Source: Microvirga massiliensis (lineage in GTDB: Bacteria > Pseudomonadota > Alphaproteobacteria > Rhizobiales > Beijerinckiaceae). Taken from it: 40,638 nt of DNA. This document shows, piece after piece, positions 15,244 through 22,681 of this stretch. The notes under the pieces are model-generated. The model was not told the origin of the DNA. It ran no database searches and saw nothing but the letters and a program-made list of their open reading frames with translations. Numbering within the stretch: position 1 is the stretch's first letter; each line of letters opens with the position of its first letter. The position numbers and the translations under genes are program-made. The stretch lies in the NCBI RefSeq assembly GCF_001006805.1, contig NZ_LN811355.1, positions 311,375 through 352,012 on the forward strand. Direction: 5' to 3'.

Positions 15244-16776
15244 TTACAGCGGGATGTTGTCGTGCTTCTTCCAGGGCCGCTCGCTCTGCTTGGAGCGCAG
15301 CATGGCGAGCGCCCGGGCGATCCGCCGGCGCGTCGAGTGCGGCACGATCACCTCGTCGATATAGCCACGTTCGGCCGCCACGAAGGGCGACATGAAGCGG
15401 TCCTCGTATTCCTTCGTGCGGGCGGCGATCTTGTCGGGATTGCCGAGATCTTGCCGGAAGATGATCTCGACCGCTCCCTTGGCGCCCATCACCGCGATCT
15501 GCGCACTCGGCCAGGCATAGTTCACGTCGCCGCCGATATGCTTCGAGGCCATGACGTCGTAGGCGCCGCCGAAGGCCTTGCGAGTGATGATGGTCACGAG
15601 CGGCACCGTCGCTTCGGAATAGGCGAAGAGCAGCTTCGCCCCGTGCTTGATGAGGCCACCATATTCCTGCGCCGTACCGGGCAGGAAGCCAGGTACGTCC
15701 TCGAAGGTCACGATCGGGATGTTGAAGGCATCGCAGAAGCGCACGAACCGCGCGCCCTTGCGCGAGGCATCGGCATCGAGCACGCCGGCCAGCACCATCG
15801 GCTGATTGGCGACGATCCCGACCGTGCGGCCTTCGATGCGGGCGAAGCCCGTGACGATGTTCTTCGCGAAGGCCTCCTGGATCTCGAAGAAGTCGCCCTC
15901 GTCGACGACCTTCAGGATCAGCTCCTTCATGTCGTAGGGCTGGTTCGGGTTGTCAGGGATCAAGGTGTCGAGCGATTCGTCGCCCCGGTTCGGATCGTCG
16001 AAGCTCGGGATTTCCGGCACGCCGTCGAGATTGTTGGACGGCAGGAAGTCCATCAGCCGCCGGATCTGGAGAAGCGCCTCGACATCGTTGTCATAGGCGC
16101 CGTCGGCGACCGAGGACTTGGTCGTGTGAACCTTCGCCCCGCCGAGCTCCTCGGAGGTGACGGTCTCGTTCGTAACAGTCTTCACGACGTCAGGCCCGGT
16201 CACGAACATGTAGGAGCGGTCGCGGACCATGAAGATGAAGTCGGTCATCGCCGGCGAATAGACGTCGCCGCCCGCGCAGGGGCCCATGATCACCGAGATT
16301 TGCGGGATGACGCCCGAGGCGATCACGTTGCGCTTGAAGACCTCGCCATAGCCGCCGAGTGCCGCCACGCCTTCCTGGATGCGCGCGCCCCCGGCATCGA
16401 AGAGGCCGATCACCGGCGCCCGGACTTTCAGGGCCATGTCCTGGATCTTGATGATCTTCTGGGCATGGGCCTCGGAGAGCGAGCCCCCGAAGACCGTGAA
16501 GTCCTTGGCGAAGACGAAGACCTTGCGGCCGTTGATGGTGCCCCAGCCGGTCACGACGCCGTCACCCGGAATCTTCGTCCGATCCATCCCGAAATCGCTG
16601 GAGCGGTGCTCGACGAACATGTCGAACTCCTCGAACGAATGCGTGTCGAGGAGGAGCTCGAGGCGCTCGCGGGCCGTAAGCTTGCCACGCGCATGCTGCG
16701 CCTCGATGCGCTTCACGCCACCGCCCTGACGTGCCTGCGCGCGACGGTCTTCCAGCCGTTCCAGGATATTCTTCAT
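15244..16776 (-). CDS. pccB: Propionyl-CoA carboxylase beta subunit
   Basis: This 510-residue carboxyltransferase carries both crotonase-like halves: GDGVVTGWGTINGRKVFVFAKDFTVFGGSLSEAHA and GLFDAGGARIQEGV in the first, and NQPMVLAGVLDADASRKGARFVRFCDAFNIPIVTFEDVPGFLPG in the second, plus KAFGGAYDVMASKHIGGD, all typical of PccB. It transfers CO2 from biotin to propionyl-CoA. The ATG at 16776 has GAGGTG just upstream. The frame reaches to 16845, but those codons are not family sequence. It begins the pccB-pccA pair, 99 bp after the ATP12 gene. A weak CCTGAA/TTCAGG hairpin (16850-16871) lies between. Confidence 0.94.
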   Translation of the reverse strand: MKNILERLEDRRAQARQGGGVKRIEAQHARGKLTARERLELLLDTHSFEEFDMFVEHRSSDFGMDRTKIPGDGVVTGWGTINGRKVFVFAKDFTVFGGSLSEAHAQKIIKIQDMALKVRAPVIGLFDAGGARIQEGVAALGGYGEVFKRNVIASGVIPQISVIMGPCAGGDVYSPAMTDFIFMVRDRSYMFVTGPDVVKTVTNETVTSEELGGAKVHTTKSSVADGAYDNDVEALLQIRRLMDFLPSNNLDGVPEIPSFDDPNRGDESLDTLIPDNPNQPYDMKELILKVVDEGDFFEIQEAFAKNIVTGFARIEGRTVGIVANQPMVLAGVLDADASRKGARFVRFCDAFNIPIVTFEDVPGFLPGTAQEYGGLIKHGAKLLFAYSEATVPLVTIITRKAFGGAYDVMASKHIGGDVNYAWPSAQIAVMGAKGAVEIIFRQDLGNPDKIAARTKEYEDRFMSPFVAAERGYIDEVIVPHSTRRRIARALAMLRSKQSERPWKKHDNIPL

Positions 16777-16875
16777 GGACACCTCACCCGGGCCGTGCCG
16801 CCGGATTGCGGTGGCCTTAGCATGGCCGCGGGTGACCGAGAACAAATCTCCTGAAAGCGCGGCCGTTCAGGCGCC

Positions 16876-17664
16876 TTATTCCGAACTCAGCCGGTAAACA
16901 ATGGAGGCAGCCTCGAATTCCCGCCAGCGTTGCGCCCGGCGGGCCTGGGCTTCCTCATCGGCTCCCCAGACGCTCTCCTGGAAGTGCTCGTCGACATGGG
17001 CGGCGGACCACGCTTCGTCGGCTCCGAGGGCTCCGCCTGCATGGGCCAGTGCCATGAGCACGGACCCTGTCAGAGTCGTCATCACATGCAGGGCGGCCAG
17101 CGCGAAGGGCGACTCGATCTGCTCGAGCGCCGCACGAACCGCATCGAGGCTCTCGGCCGGCTGCGTGATGTGCATCACCCCTTCCGCAAGATCGAACCTT
17201 GCACCGAAGCGCTCCCGGGCGAATGCGAGCACCGGAGCCCATGCCTGCTCCTGCTCCTCCGCAAGCCTCGCCGGCTCACCGGCACGGTAGCAGACGAGGT
17301 CCGAGCCGGCGAAACCCACGAGATCCTCGACGATCTCGGCGCGGCGCTCCGAAACTCCGTCGATGACCGTATTGGCGAGCCGCGTGATTGGCATCGAAGT
17401 GGGGTCGATCTCGTCTCGAACCTCGCTCCACTCCGACGCTAGGGCCTGGGCCAGCTCACGCTTTGGAAGGCTCAACGGCTTCCCGGCCGGGGTGCGCGCC
17501 GGCTTGTTGTCGAGGATGAGGCGAAAGCCTCCATCATGCTCCTCGACGGCAGCCTCTCGGTAAAAGCGCTTCGGGAGTGCTCGCTTCATTCCGGCCTGTG
17601 CGGCTCGGACCGGGTTCGGATCTTCGGCTGACGGGAACCAGTCCCTCGAAAATGGATCGCTCAT
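16876..17664 (-). CDS. ATP12-family F1 ATP synthase assembly chaperone
   Basis: This 262-residue protein matches ATP12, which holds the alpha subunit of F1 during assembly in mitochondria and is kept in alphaproteobacteria. Recognisable are KRFYREAAVEEHDGGFRLILDNKPARTPAGKPLSLP, the ASEWSEVRDEIDPTSMPITRLANTVID block, DLVCYRA, and LHVMTTLTGSVLMALAHAGG. It is soluble and cytosolic. Its ATG overlaps the stop of the HAD gene (ATGA), so the two are co-translated. The bacterial role is taken from the mitochondrial homologue. Confidence 0.9.
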   Translation of the reverse strand: MSDPFSRDWFPSAEDPNPVRAAQAGMKRALPKRFYREAAVEEHDGGFRLILDNKPARTPAGKPLSLPKRELAQALASEWSEVRDEIDPTSMPITRLANTVIDGVSERRAEIVEDLVGFAGSDLVCYRAGEPARLAEEQEQAWAPVLAFARERFGARFDLAEGVMHITQPAESLDAVRAALEQIESPFALAALHVMTTLTGSVLMALAHAGGALGADEAWSAAHVDEHFQESVWGADEEAQARRAQRWREFEAASIVYRLSSE

Positions 17665-18368
17665 GGGATCGAGATAGGAGCCGTACCGTCCGGTTGCGAG
17701 GTCGCCGGCTGATGTCGCGCCAGCCTCGCGACGAGCTCGGCTTCGAGATCCGGCACGGTCTCGACGATGTGGCGCGCTCCGGCCTCGATCAAAGCCTCGG
17801 GGGAGTGATAACCCCAGGAGACGCCGATGACGTCGGTTCCGGCCGCGCGAGCCATTTCCATATCGTACGTGGAGTCGCCGACCATGATGGCCTCCTCCGG
17901 CAAGGCTTCCGTCGCCGCAAGAGCCTGCAGGATCATTGCCGGATGTGGCTTCGAGGGGGCATCGTCAGCCGTCTGGATCGTCGCGAAAAGATCGTGCCAA
18001 CCCTCTCGCTCCAGCAGATGTCGAACCCCACGCTGCGACTTGCCCGTGGCAATTCCGAGCATCGTGTCCGGATGCACGGCGAGTCTCCGCAAGACAGCGT
18101 CGATGCCGGAGAAGAGAGGTTCGTGATAACCGCCGGTGCGGAGATCCGCGAAGGCCCTGCGATAAGATTCTGCGATGGCGGAAACCGGACCCTTCGGGCC
18201 GACGAGTGTCGTGAAGGCCTCATGGAGCGAGAGCCCGACGATGGCGAGTGCCTGCTCGCGTGTCGGAGGCTCTAGGCCGTGCTGTATGAAGGCACGACAT
18301 TGTGCCTCGACGATGATGTTCTGGCTGTCCACCAGGGTGCCGTCGACGTCGAAGATGATGAGTCTCAA
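17661..18368 (-). CDS. HAD-superfamily phosphatase (Gph-like)
   Basis: This protein of about 235 residues has all four HAD motifs: nucleophile DVDGTLVDS at the N-terminus, IATGKS (motif II), the lysine in SKPHP (III) and MVGDSTYDMEMARAAG (IV), with a helical cap between I and II. Phosphoglycolate phosphatase-like enzymes have this layout; the substrate is not readable. The frame runs up to 18464, but homologues begin just before the nucleophile. A TTG at 18368 gives an N-terminus LRLIIFDVDGT and has GGA nearby, so I use it. It overlaps the ATP12 gene by four bases. Confidence 0.85.
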   Translation of the reverse strand: MRLIIFDVDGTLVDSQNIIVEAQCRAFIQHGLEPPTREQALAIVGLSLHEAFTTLVGPKGPVSAIAESYRRAFADLRTGGYHEPLFSGIDAVLRRLAVHPDTMLGIATGKSQRGVRHLLEREGWHDLFATIQTADDAPSKPHPAMILQALAATEALPEEAIMVGDSTYDMEMARAAGTDVIGVSWGYHSPEALIEAGARHIVETVPDLEAELVARLARHQPATSQPDGTAPISIP

Positions 18369-18520
18369 GGGATTCCAGCCTGTATGGGGAGCCGATTGGC
18401 TCGTTTCGGAACGCCAGGCCCTGCCCCATGCCCCGGCTCGCGCAGAACGGCAATCACGTCTCACAAATCGGCAGCAATTTCCATGAGGGCTTCAGGCGTG
18501 AGCTGCGCGGGCGCGCGCCC

Positions 18521-19105
18521 TTACGCACCGCTCGGGTTGCGGCGGATAATCTCCTCGACGAGACGCTGCTTGATGGGCTCGGGCAGGACGATCCCTGTAA
18601 GACGCCACGTCAGGGAACTAAGCCGGAGCTGCAGGCGGAATTGCTCGTGTCGCGGGGCTTCGATGGGAACTCCGAACGAGACCATCCGGAACCCGTTGCT
18701 CTCCGTGGAAAGAAACAGCTGCCAGGCCTTGCGGGCCGAGTCGCGATCCAGAGCCAAATCCGGGATCGAGGCCGATCCCATGCGGTCTTGCCCCCCTTGG
18801 CCTAGGAGATCTAGAAGCGCCTCCGGTGTCACGATCTCGGCGACGATCGGATCCGCGATGGAGGCTCCGACATTCGCAACCAGCCCTCCCCTCTGCTTTG
18901 TCCGGCCGGTCGCATCGAGATAGCCGTCGACGAGCTGTCGGGTCAGCGATAGGCGGACAGCCCGCATATCGACCCGCTCCTCGAGCGTCGCGAGATCGCG
19001 CGTCTGCACGGCTTCGGCGATCTGGTAGAGCGCAAAGTAGGGCGAGATCAGAAAGACAGCCCAGGCGAAAACGAGAGCCAGGAGGGCACGAAACAACCAA
19101 CGCAT
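18521..19105 (-). CDS. DUF2939-like membrane-anchored protein
   Basis: This 194-residue protein has an N-terminal membrane anchor (about residues 3-20, LFRALLALVFAWAVFLISPYF) followed by the pattern of DUF2939 proteins: ALYQIAEAVQTRDLATLEERVDMRAVRLSLTRQLVDGYL, then a pairing of ALLDLLG and a strand-rich C-terminal half ending in a helix IKQRLVEEIIRR. The bulk is expected in the periplasm. The ATG at 19105 is chosen because the anchor starts there; the extra 37 codons upstream to 19216 overlap the GNAT gene. It follows that gene on the same strand. The function of the family is unknown. Confidence 0.7.
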   Translation of the reverse strand: MRWLFRALLALVFAWAVFLISPYFALYQIAEAVQTRDLATLEERVDMRAVRLSLTRQLVDGYLDATGRTKQRGGLVANVGASIADPIVAEIVTPEALLDLLGQGGQDRMGSASIPDLALDRDSARKAWQLFLSTESNGFRMVSFGVPIEAPRHEQFRLQLRLSSLTWRLTGIVLPEPIKQRLVEEIIRRNPSGA

Positions 19106-19193
19106 GACAAGAACTTCAGAAAACCTTCGGGAGGGAGAGCCGTAGAGCGCTCCAATCCGATGTTTTCGTGGCAGCTTGTCAGCGCAAACGACC

Positions 19194-19799
19194 CTACGGG
19201 GCCGCGAGCGCGTCAACTCCGAGCCGCCGCGACAGTTCCTCCTTCACGAGAGGCCACTCCTCTCGAATGATGCTGTAGACGACGGTGTCCCGGATATGCC
19301 CGTCCGGCATGATCATGTGACGACGGAACAATCCATCCTGCTTCGCACCGAGACGCTCGATCGCCTGTCTGGATTGGTGGTTCAGGGAATGGGTCCGCAG
19401 CTCGACCGCGATGCATCCGAGCGTCTCGAAGGCATGGCGCAAGAGCAGAAACTTGGCCTGCGTATTGACGAAGCTGCGCTGCCACGACTGCGCGATCCAC
19501 GTCGTGCCGATCTCGACGCGGTGATTCACCGCGTCGATGTTCATGTAGCGGGTGGAACCCACCACAAGATTTCCGTCCCGGACAATGATCGTGAAGGGCA
19601 GCGCCATTCCAGCCGCCGCCTGCGAGAGCGCCTTCTCGATACAAACACGCATCTCTTCCGGGCGCGGTACCGTCGTCGTTCGCTTCTCCCAAAGGGATCC
19701 GTCACTGGCGGCGCTGATGAGCGCGGTTTCGTCCGAGCGCTCGAGCGGCCGAAGCAGCAACCGGTTAGTCGAAAGGGTGACGGGCGTAATCTCGAGCAT
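19194..19799 (-). CDS. GNAT-family N-acetyltransferase (RimJ/RimL-like)
   Basis: This 201-residue protein has the GNAT fold of the acetyltransf_3 type: TNRLLLRPLERSDETAL at the start, VVGSTRYMNID...VEIGTTWIAQSWQRSFVNTQAKFLLLRHAFETLGCIAVELRTHSLNHQSRQAIERLGA, the usual core ending where acetyl-CoA binds, and a final DTVVYSIIREEW. The target is probably an amino group of a protein or small molecule. The ATG at 19799 is used; a GTG one codon earlier (19802) also follows the GGAAG site. It starts 3 bp after the pseudouridine synthase stop, so the two are likely one operon. Confidence 0.85.
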   Translation of the reverse strand: MLEITPVTLSTNRLLLRPLERSDETALISAASDGSLWEKRTTTVPRPEEMRVCIEKALSQAAAGMALPFTIIVRDGNLVVGSTRYMNIDAVNHRVEIGTTWIAQSWQRSFVNTQAKFLLLRHAFETLGCIAVELRTHSLNHQSRQAIERLGAKQDGLFRRHMIMPDGHIRDTVVYSIIREEWPLVKEELSRRLGVDALAAP

Positions 19800-19802
19800 C
19801 AC

Positions 19803-21020
19803 TCAGACTTCCGGCGCATCGATGATCGGGTCGTACCGGGATATATCGAACCCGAGCAGGTTGAAGCTCTGTTGCATGTGTGGCGGCAATGGTGCGGTCA
19901 CGTCGATCGGCCGTCCGGTGCGCGGATGGGCGATCACGATCCGACGAGCGAGAAGATGCAGCCGCTGCTGCAACCCACCTGGCAGCTCCCAATTCTCGAC
20001 ATTGAAGTATTTCGGATCGCCGATGATCGGATGCCCGATATGGGCCGCGTGCGCCCGCAACTGATGTGTGCGGCCAGTGACGGGTTTGAGTGACAGCCAG
20101 GCGAGCTTCTGTGCGGCCGTATCGACCACGGCGTAATAGGTCAGCGCATGGCTGGCGCCTTCGTCACCATGGTGAGCCACCTTCATGCGGGAATCCGCCT
20201 CGCCGACCTCATCCTTCGCGAGATACGTGGAAACACGCCCCTGCCGAACCCGCGGCACGCCGGCGACGAGCGCCCAATAGATTTTGCGCGTGGTTCGGGC
20301 CCGGAACGATTTTGCGAGCGCCGAGGCGGCGAAGCGCGTTTTCGCGACGACGAGACAACCCGCCGTATCCTTGTCGAGGCGATGAACGAGACGCGGCTTC
20401 TGTCCTTCTTCGTCCCGCAATGAATCGAGCAGTCCATCGACATGGCGCTTCGTGCCCGAGCCACCCTGGACGGCCAGTCCCGCGGGCTTGTTGAGCACGA
20501 GGACGTCGCTGTCCTCATAGAGGGTAATCGACTTGAGAAAAGCACGCTCGTCCTCCGCCTCGCCGGGCGCGTGCCTGGTCGGGCGCGGCTGATCGAGGCG
20601 CAGGGGCGGCACCCGCACCTTGTTGCCGGTCTCGAGCCGCTCGTTCGGCTTGGCGCGGCGGCCGTCGATCCGGAGTTCGCCCGTCCTGACGATGCGCTGG
20701 ACATGCGTGAACGCGAGTTGCGGGAAGCGCGCGACCAGGAAGCGGTCGACGCGCATGCCGGCCTCGTCGGGCTCGACGACCAGCGTCTGGACACCGGTCG
20801 CAACCGTCTCGCTGGCCGCGGCTCGCGCCTGTGCCCGGGTCGGCTTGGCAGGCGCTTCCAGCGCTCGCCCCCTCCCTGTCCCCGCCTTCTTCCCTGCCTC
20901 GGGTTTCGAAGGAGCGGATCGCGGAGTTGCCTTTGACGGCGTCTTGCCGGCCCTGAAGCCCTGCCTGGCTCCGGCGCGTCCGCCGCGCCCGCCCTCTCGA
21001 CCAGATTGATCCCGTGCCAT
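19803..21020 (-). CDS. rluC: RluC/RluD-family 23S rRNA pseudouridine synthase with long basic N-tail
   Basis: This protein of about 405 residues has an S4 RNA-binding domain (about 90-140: MRVDRFLVARFPQLAFTHVQRIVRTGELRIDGRRAKPNERL) followed by a pseudouridine synthase domain with the catalytic RLDKDTAGCLVVAKT. Later family blocks are RKIYWALVAGVP, PVTGRTHQLRAHAAHIGHPIIGDPKY and LHLLARRIVIAHPRTG. It converts uridines of 23S rRNA (positions 955, 2504 and 2580 in E. coli RluC). The first 85 or so residues are Gly/Arg/Lys/Ala/Pro-rich and look disordered, unlike the short N-terminus of enterobacterial RluC. The ATG at 21020 is used; its ribosome binding site is weak. Confidence 0.9.
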   Translation of the reverse strand: MARDQSGREGGRGGRAGARQGFRAGKTPSKATPRSAPSKPEAGKKAGTGRGRALEAPAKPTRAQARAAASETVATGVQTLVVEPDEAGMRVDRFLVARFPQLAFTHVQRIVRTGELRIDGRRAKPNERLETGNKVRVPPLRLDQPRPTRHAPGEAEDERAFLKSITLYEDSDVLVLNKPAGLAVQGGSGTKRHVDGLLDSLRDEEGQKPRLVHRLDKDTAGCLVVAKTRFAASALAKSFRARTTRKIYWALVAGVPRVRQGRVSTYLAKDEVGEADSRMKVAHHGDEGASHALTYYAVVDTAAQKLAWLSLKPVTGRTHQLRAHAAHIGHPIIGDPKYFNVENWELPGGLQQRLHLLARRIVIAHPRTGRPIDVTAPLPPHMQQSFNLLGFDISRYDPIIDAPEV

Positions 21021-21146
21021 GAGCGGTGGGTAGCACCGAGCCGCGATGGCGACAACGCGCTCCTGCAAGCATTTGCTCGCGGTCACTCCACGATGCTCCA
21101 CACGGGGCCGAGGCTGGCCTCGATGGCGAGCATGTTGCAGAGCGCC

Positions 21147-21584
21147 TCAGCCTTTGCAGGCCACCAGCACAGCACCACTTGTAATGAGAGCGACCCCAAG
21201 CCAGTTCGGAGGTGGCAGTCTCTCGCCAAGGAATACGACTCCGAACAGGGCAACGAGAACCACACTCAACTTGTCGATGGGTGCTACCCGTGCGGCATCC
21301 CCAAGCTTGAGAGCGCGGAAGTAACAGAGCCACGACCTGCCCGTTGCAAGTCCGGAGAGCACCAGGAACAGGTAGCTGCGGCCCGACACCGAGCTGAGCG
21401 GCTGCCACTGCTCTGTCCCGACCAGGATGGCTTCAAGCGCCAGGAGTATGATGATGGTGCGGATAAAGGTTGCAAAATCGGGGTTGACGCTCTCGATCTC
21501 GACCCTCGCGAATATGGCAGTGAGCGCCGCGAATGCTGCCGAACCAATGGCCCAGAATTGCCAGGACAGGAGAAGCAGGCCCAT
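21147..21584 (-). CDS. Half-size EamA/DMT transporter
   Basis: This 145-residue membrane protein matches one EamA domain: about five hydrophobic spans, EIESVNPDFATFIRTIIILLALEAILV in the middle, and the typical end LATGRSWLCYFRALKLGDAARVAPIDKLSVVLVALFGVVFLGERL. Most drug/metabolite transporters have two such domains, so this one should work as a homo- or heterodimer. The ATG at 21584 has AAAGAGG upstream. It lies downstream of crcB on the same strand after 128 bp. The substrate is unknown. Confidence 0.85.
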   Translation of the reverse strand: MGLLLLSWQFWAIGSAAFAALTAIFARVEIESVNPDFATFIRTIIILLALEAILVGTEQWQPLSSVSGRSYLFLVLSGLATGRSWLCYFRALKLGDAARVAPIDKLSVVLVALFGVVFLGERLPPPNWLGVALITSGAVLVACKG

Positions 21585-21712
21585 TCCCGTCTACCTCTTT
21601 CGTTGCGCACAAGGGCAGACCGGCGAACCACGCTGTGTTCGGAGTATGTCCGACTATCTCGCGTGGACGGCAGCCGTAATTGGCAACCGAGGAGAGGAAG
21701 TCCGTCGCATCC

Positions 21713-22117
21713 CTAAGCTCCCCTCAACTGGTTGACGCTGGCGGCGGCGATGTGGCCCAGCCAAACGGAGGCAAGGCACAGGACCACGGACAGCCCGATA
21801 TTGATCCCGGCGTGGCCCCATTCCCCATCCTGCATCAAAGCGAGGGTCTGGAGGCTGAAGCTGGAAAAGGTCGTGTAGCCGCCGCAGAACCCGACCATCA
21901 CGAATTGCCGGTATTCGGAGGGAACGAACATCCGCCCGTCCGGCCCGGTGAGCGTGCCGAAGAACCCGATGATGAACGAGCCTACGACATTGACGACCAA
22001 TGTTCCCCACGGGAAGGTCGCCCCAAAGGCATTGGCGACCATACCCGAGCACCAGTAGCGGGCCGCGCCCCCCAACGCGCTGCCGAGGGTGATCCAGAAA
22101 TACGCCGCCATGATCAT
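21713..22117 (-). CDS. crcB: CrcB/Fluc fluoride channel
   Basis: This 134-residue protein has four hydrophobic spans and the Fluc signatures: GSALGGAARYW, PWGTLVVNVVGSFIIGFF and the pore motif GGYTTFSSFS. Fluc proteins are dual-topology dimers that let fluoride leave the cytoplasm. The ATG at 22117 overlaps the stop of the DUF190 gene (ATGA), so the pair is translationally coupled. A second ATG follows two codons later. No fluoride riboswitch of the usual form was recognised upstream. Confidence 0.93.
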   Translation of the reverse strand: MIMAAYFWITLGSALGGAARYWCSGMVANAFGATFPWGTLVVNVVGSFIIGFFGTLTGPDGRMFVPSEYRQFVMVGFCGGYTTFSSFSLQTLALMQDGEWGHAGINIGLSVVLCLASVWLGHIAAASVNQLRGA

Positions 22118-22473
22118 GCGGGCTCGGCTGATGGCGCCGTGCGCTCGGTGCCGTATTGCAGGACCTGCACCTTTTCGAGCGTGACCAGACCGCTGCTCAT
22201 CATTCGGTCCAGAACTGGAAGGAAGGCATCGATCTTCTCCTCGCTGTCCACGATCTCGATTACGAGCGGCAGGTCTTCGGATAGGCGCAGGATTTTCGCG
22301 GTGTGCAGGCGGCTCGAATGGCCGAACCCCATCGGCCCGCGCAGCACCGTTGCCCCGCCCAGGTGCATTTCGCGCGCCTTCAGGACGATGGCCTCGTATA
22401 AGGGTTGATGACCGCAGCGGTCATTCTCGCCTGTGAATATCCGCAACAGGGTCGCGTTCCTCGGTATCTGCAT
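22114..22473 (-). CDS. DUF190 (PII-like) protein coupled to CrcB
   Basis: This 119-residue soluble protein begins MQIPRNATLLRIFTGENDRCGHQPLYEAIVLKAREMHLGGATVLRGPMGFG, the strand-helix-strand pattern of the DUF190 family, which has a PII-like fold. DUF190 genes are commonly found next to crcB, and here the two overlap by four bases, supporting a regulatory or accessory role in fluoride export. That role is inference, since no biochemical activity is established that I can cite. Confidence 0.88.
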   Translation of the reverse strand: MQIPRNATLLRIFTGENDRCGHQPLYEAIVLKAREMHLGGATVLRGPMGFGHSSRLHTAKILRLSEDLPLVIEIVDSEEKIDAFLPVLDRMMSSGLVTLEKVQVLQYGTERTAPSAEPA

Positions 22474-22566
22474 CGGCGTGCTCCCATGTCGTCAAGACAG
22501 GCCGCTTCTGCCCAAGGTACCTCTCGCAAGATGTGATCCGTCAATCAGCTTTGCGAATGGTTCGGT

Positions 22567-22606
22567 AGGCGAACACCAGCACCCCGGCTGCATCCGGGGC
22601 ACGCCT
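22567..22606 (-). terminator. Two-part hairpin between rarA and the DUF190-crcB pair
   Basis: AGGCG (22567-22571) pairs with CGCCT (22602-22606), enclosing a perfect inner stem CCCCGG (22582-22587) and CCGGGG (22594-22599) with a 6-base loop. It lies 76 bp after the rarA stop and about 95 bp before the DUF190 start on the minus strand. No T-run follows. It may end rarA transcription or form part of the fluoride-gene leader. Confidence 0.35.
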
Positions 22607-22681
22607 GACTCCAGGAGGTGCAGGACCGGTTCGTGTCAGGCGCTACCCAATCTGGTGCGCCAACCACGCGCCGAGCGGCAC

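Noticed and set aside
15115..16854. 579-codon plus-strand ORF opposite pccB/pccA
   Set aside because: It is a mirror of the real carboxylase genes, rich in Arg/Asp/His and without family motifs; high GC at third positions creates such shadows.
16850..16871. CCTGAA/TTCAGG hairpin after the ATP12 gene as a terminator
   Set aside because: Only 6 bp, with a 10-base loop and a weak T-tract; too common by chance to list as a feature.
22474..22681. Fluoride riboswitch before DUF190-crcB
   Set aside because: A CCTACC-like end and a hairpin are present, but the conserved aptamer core was not found by eye.
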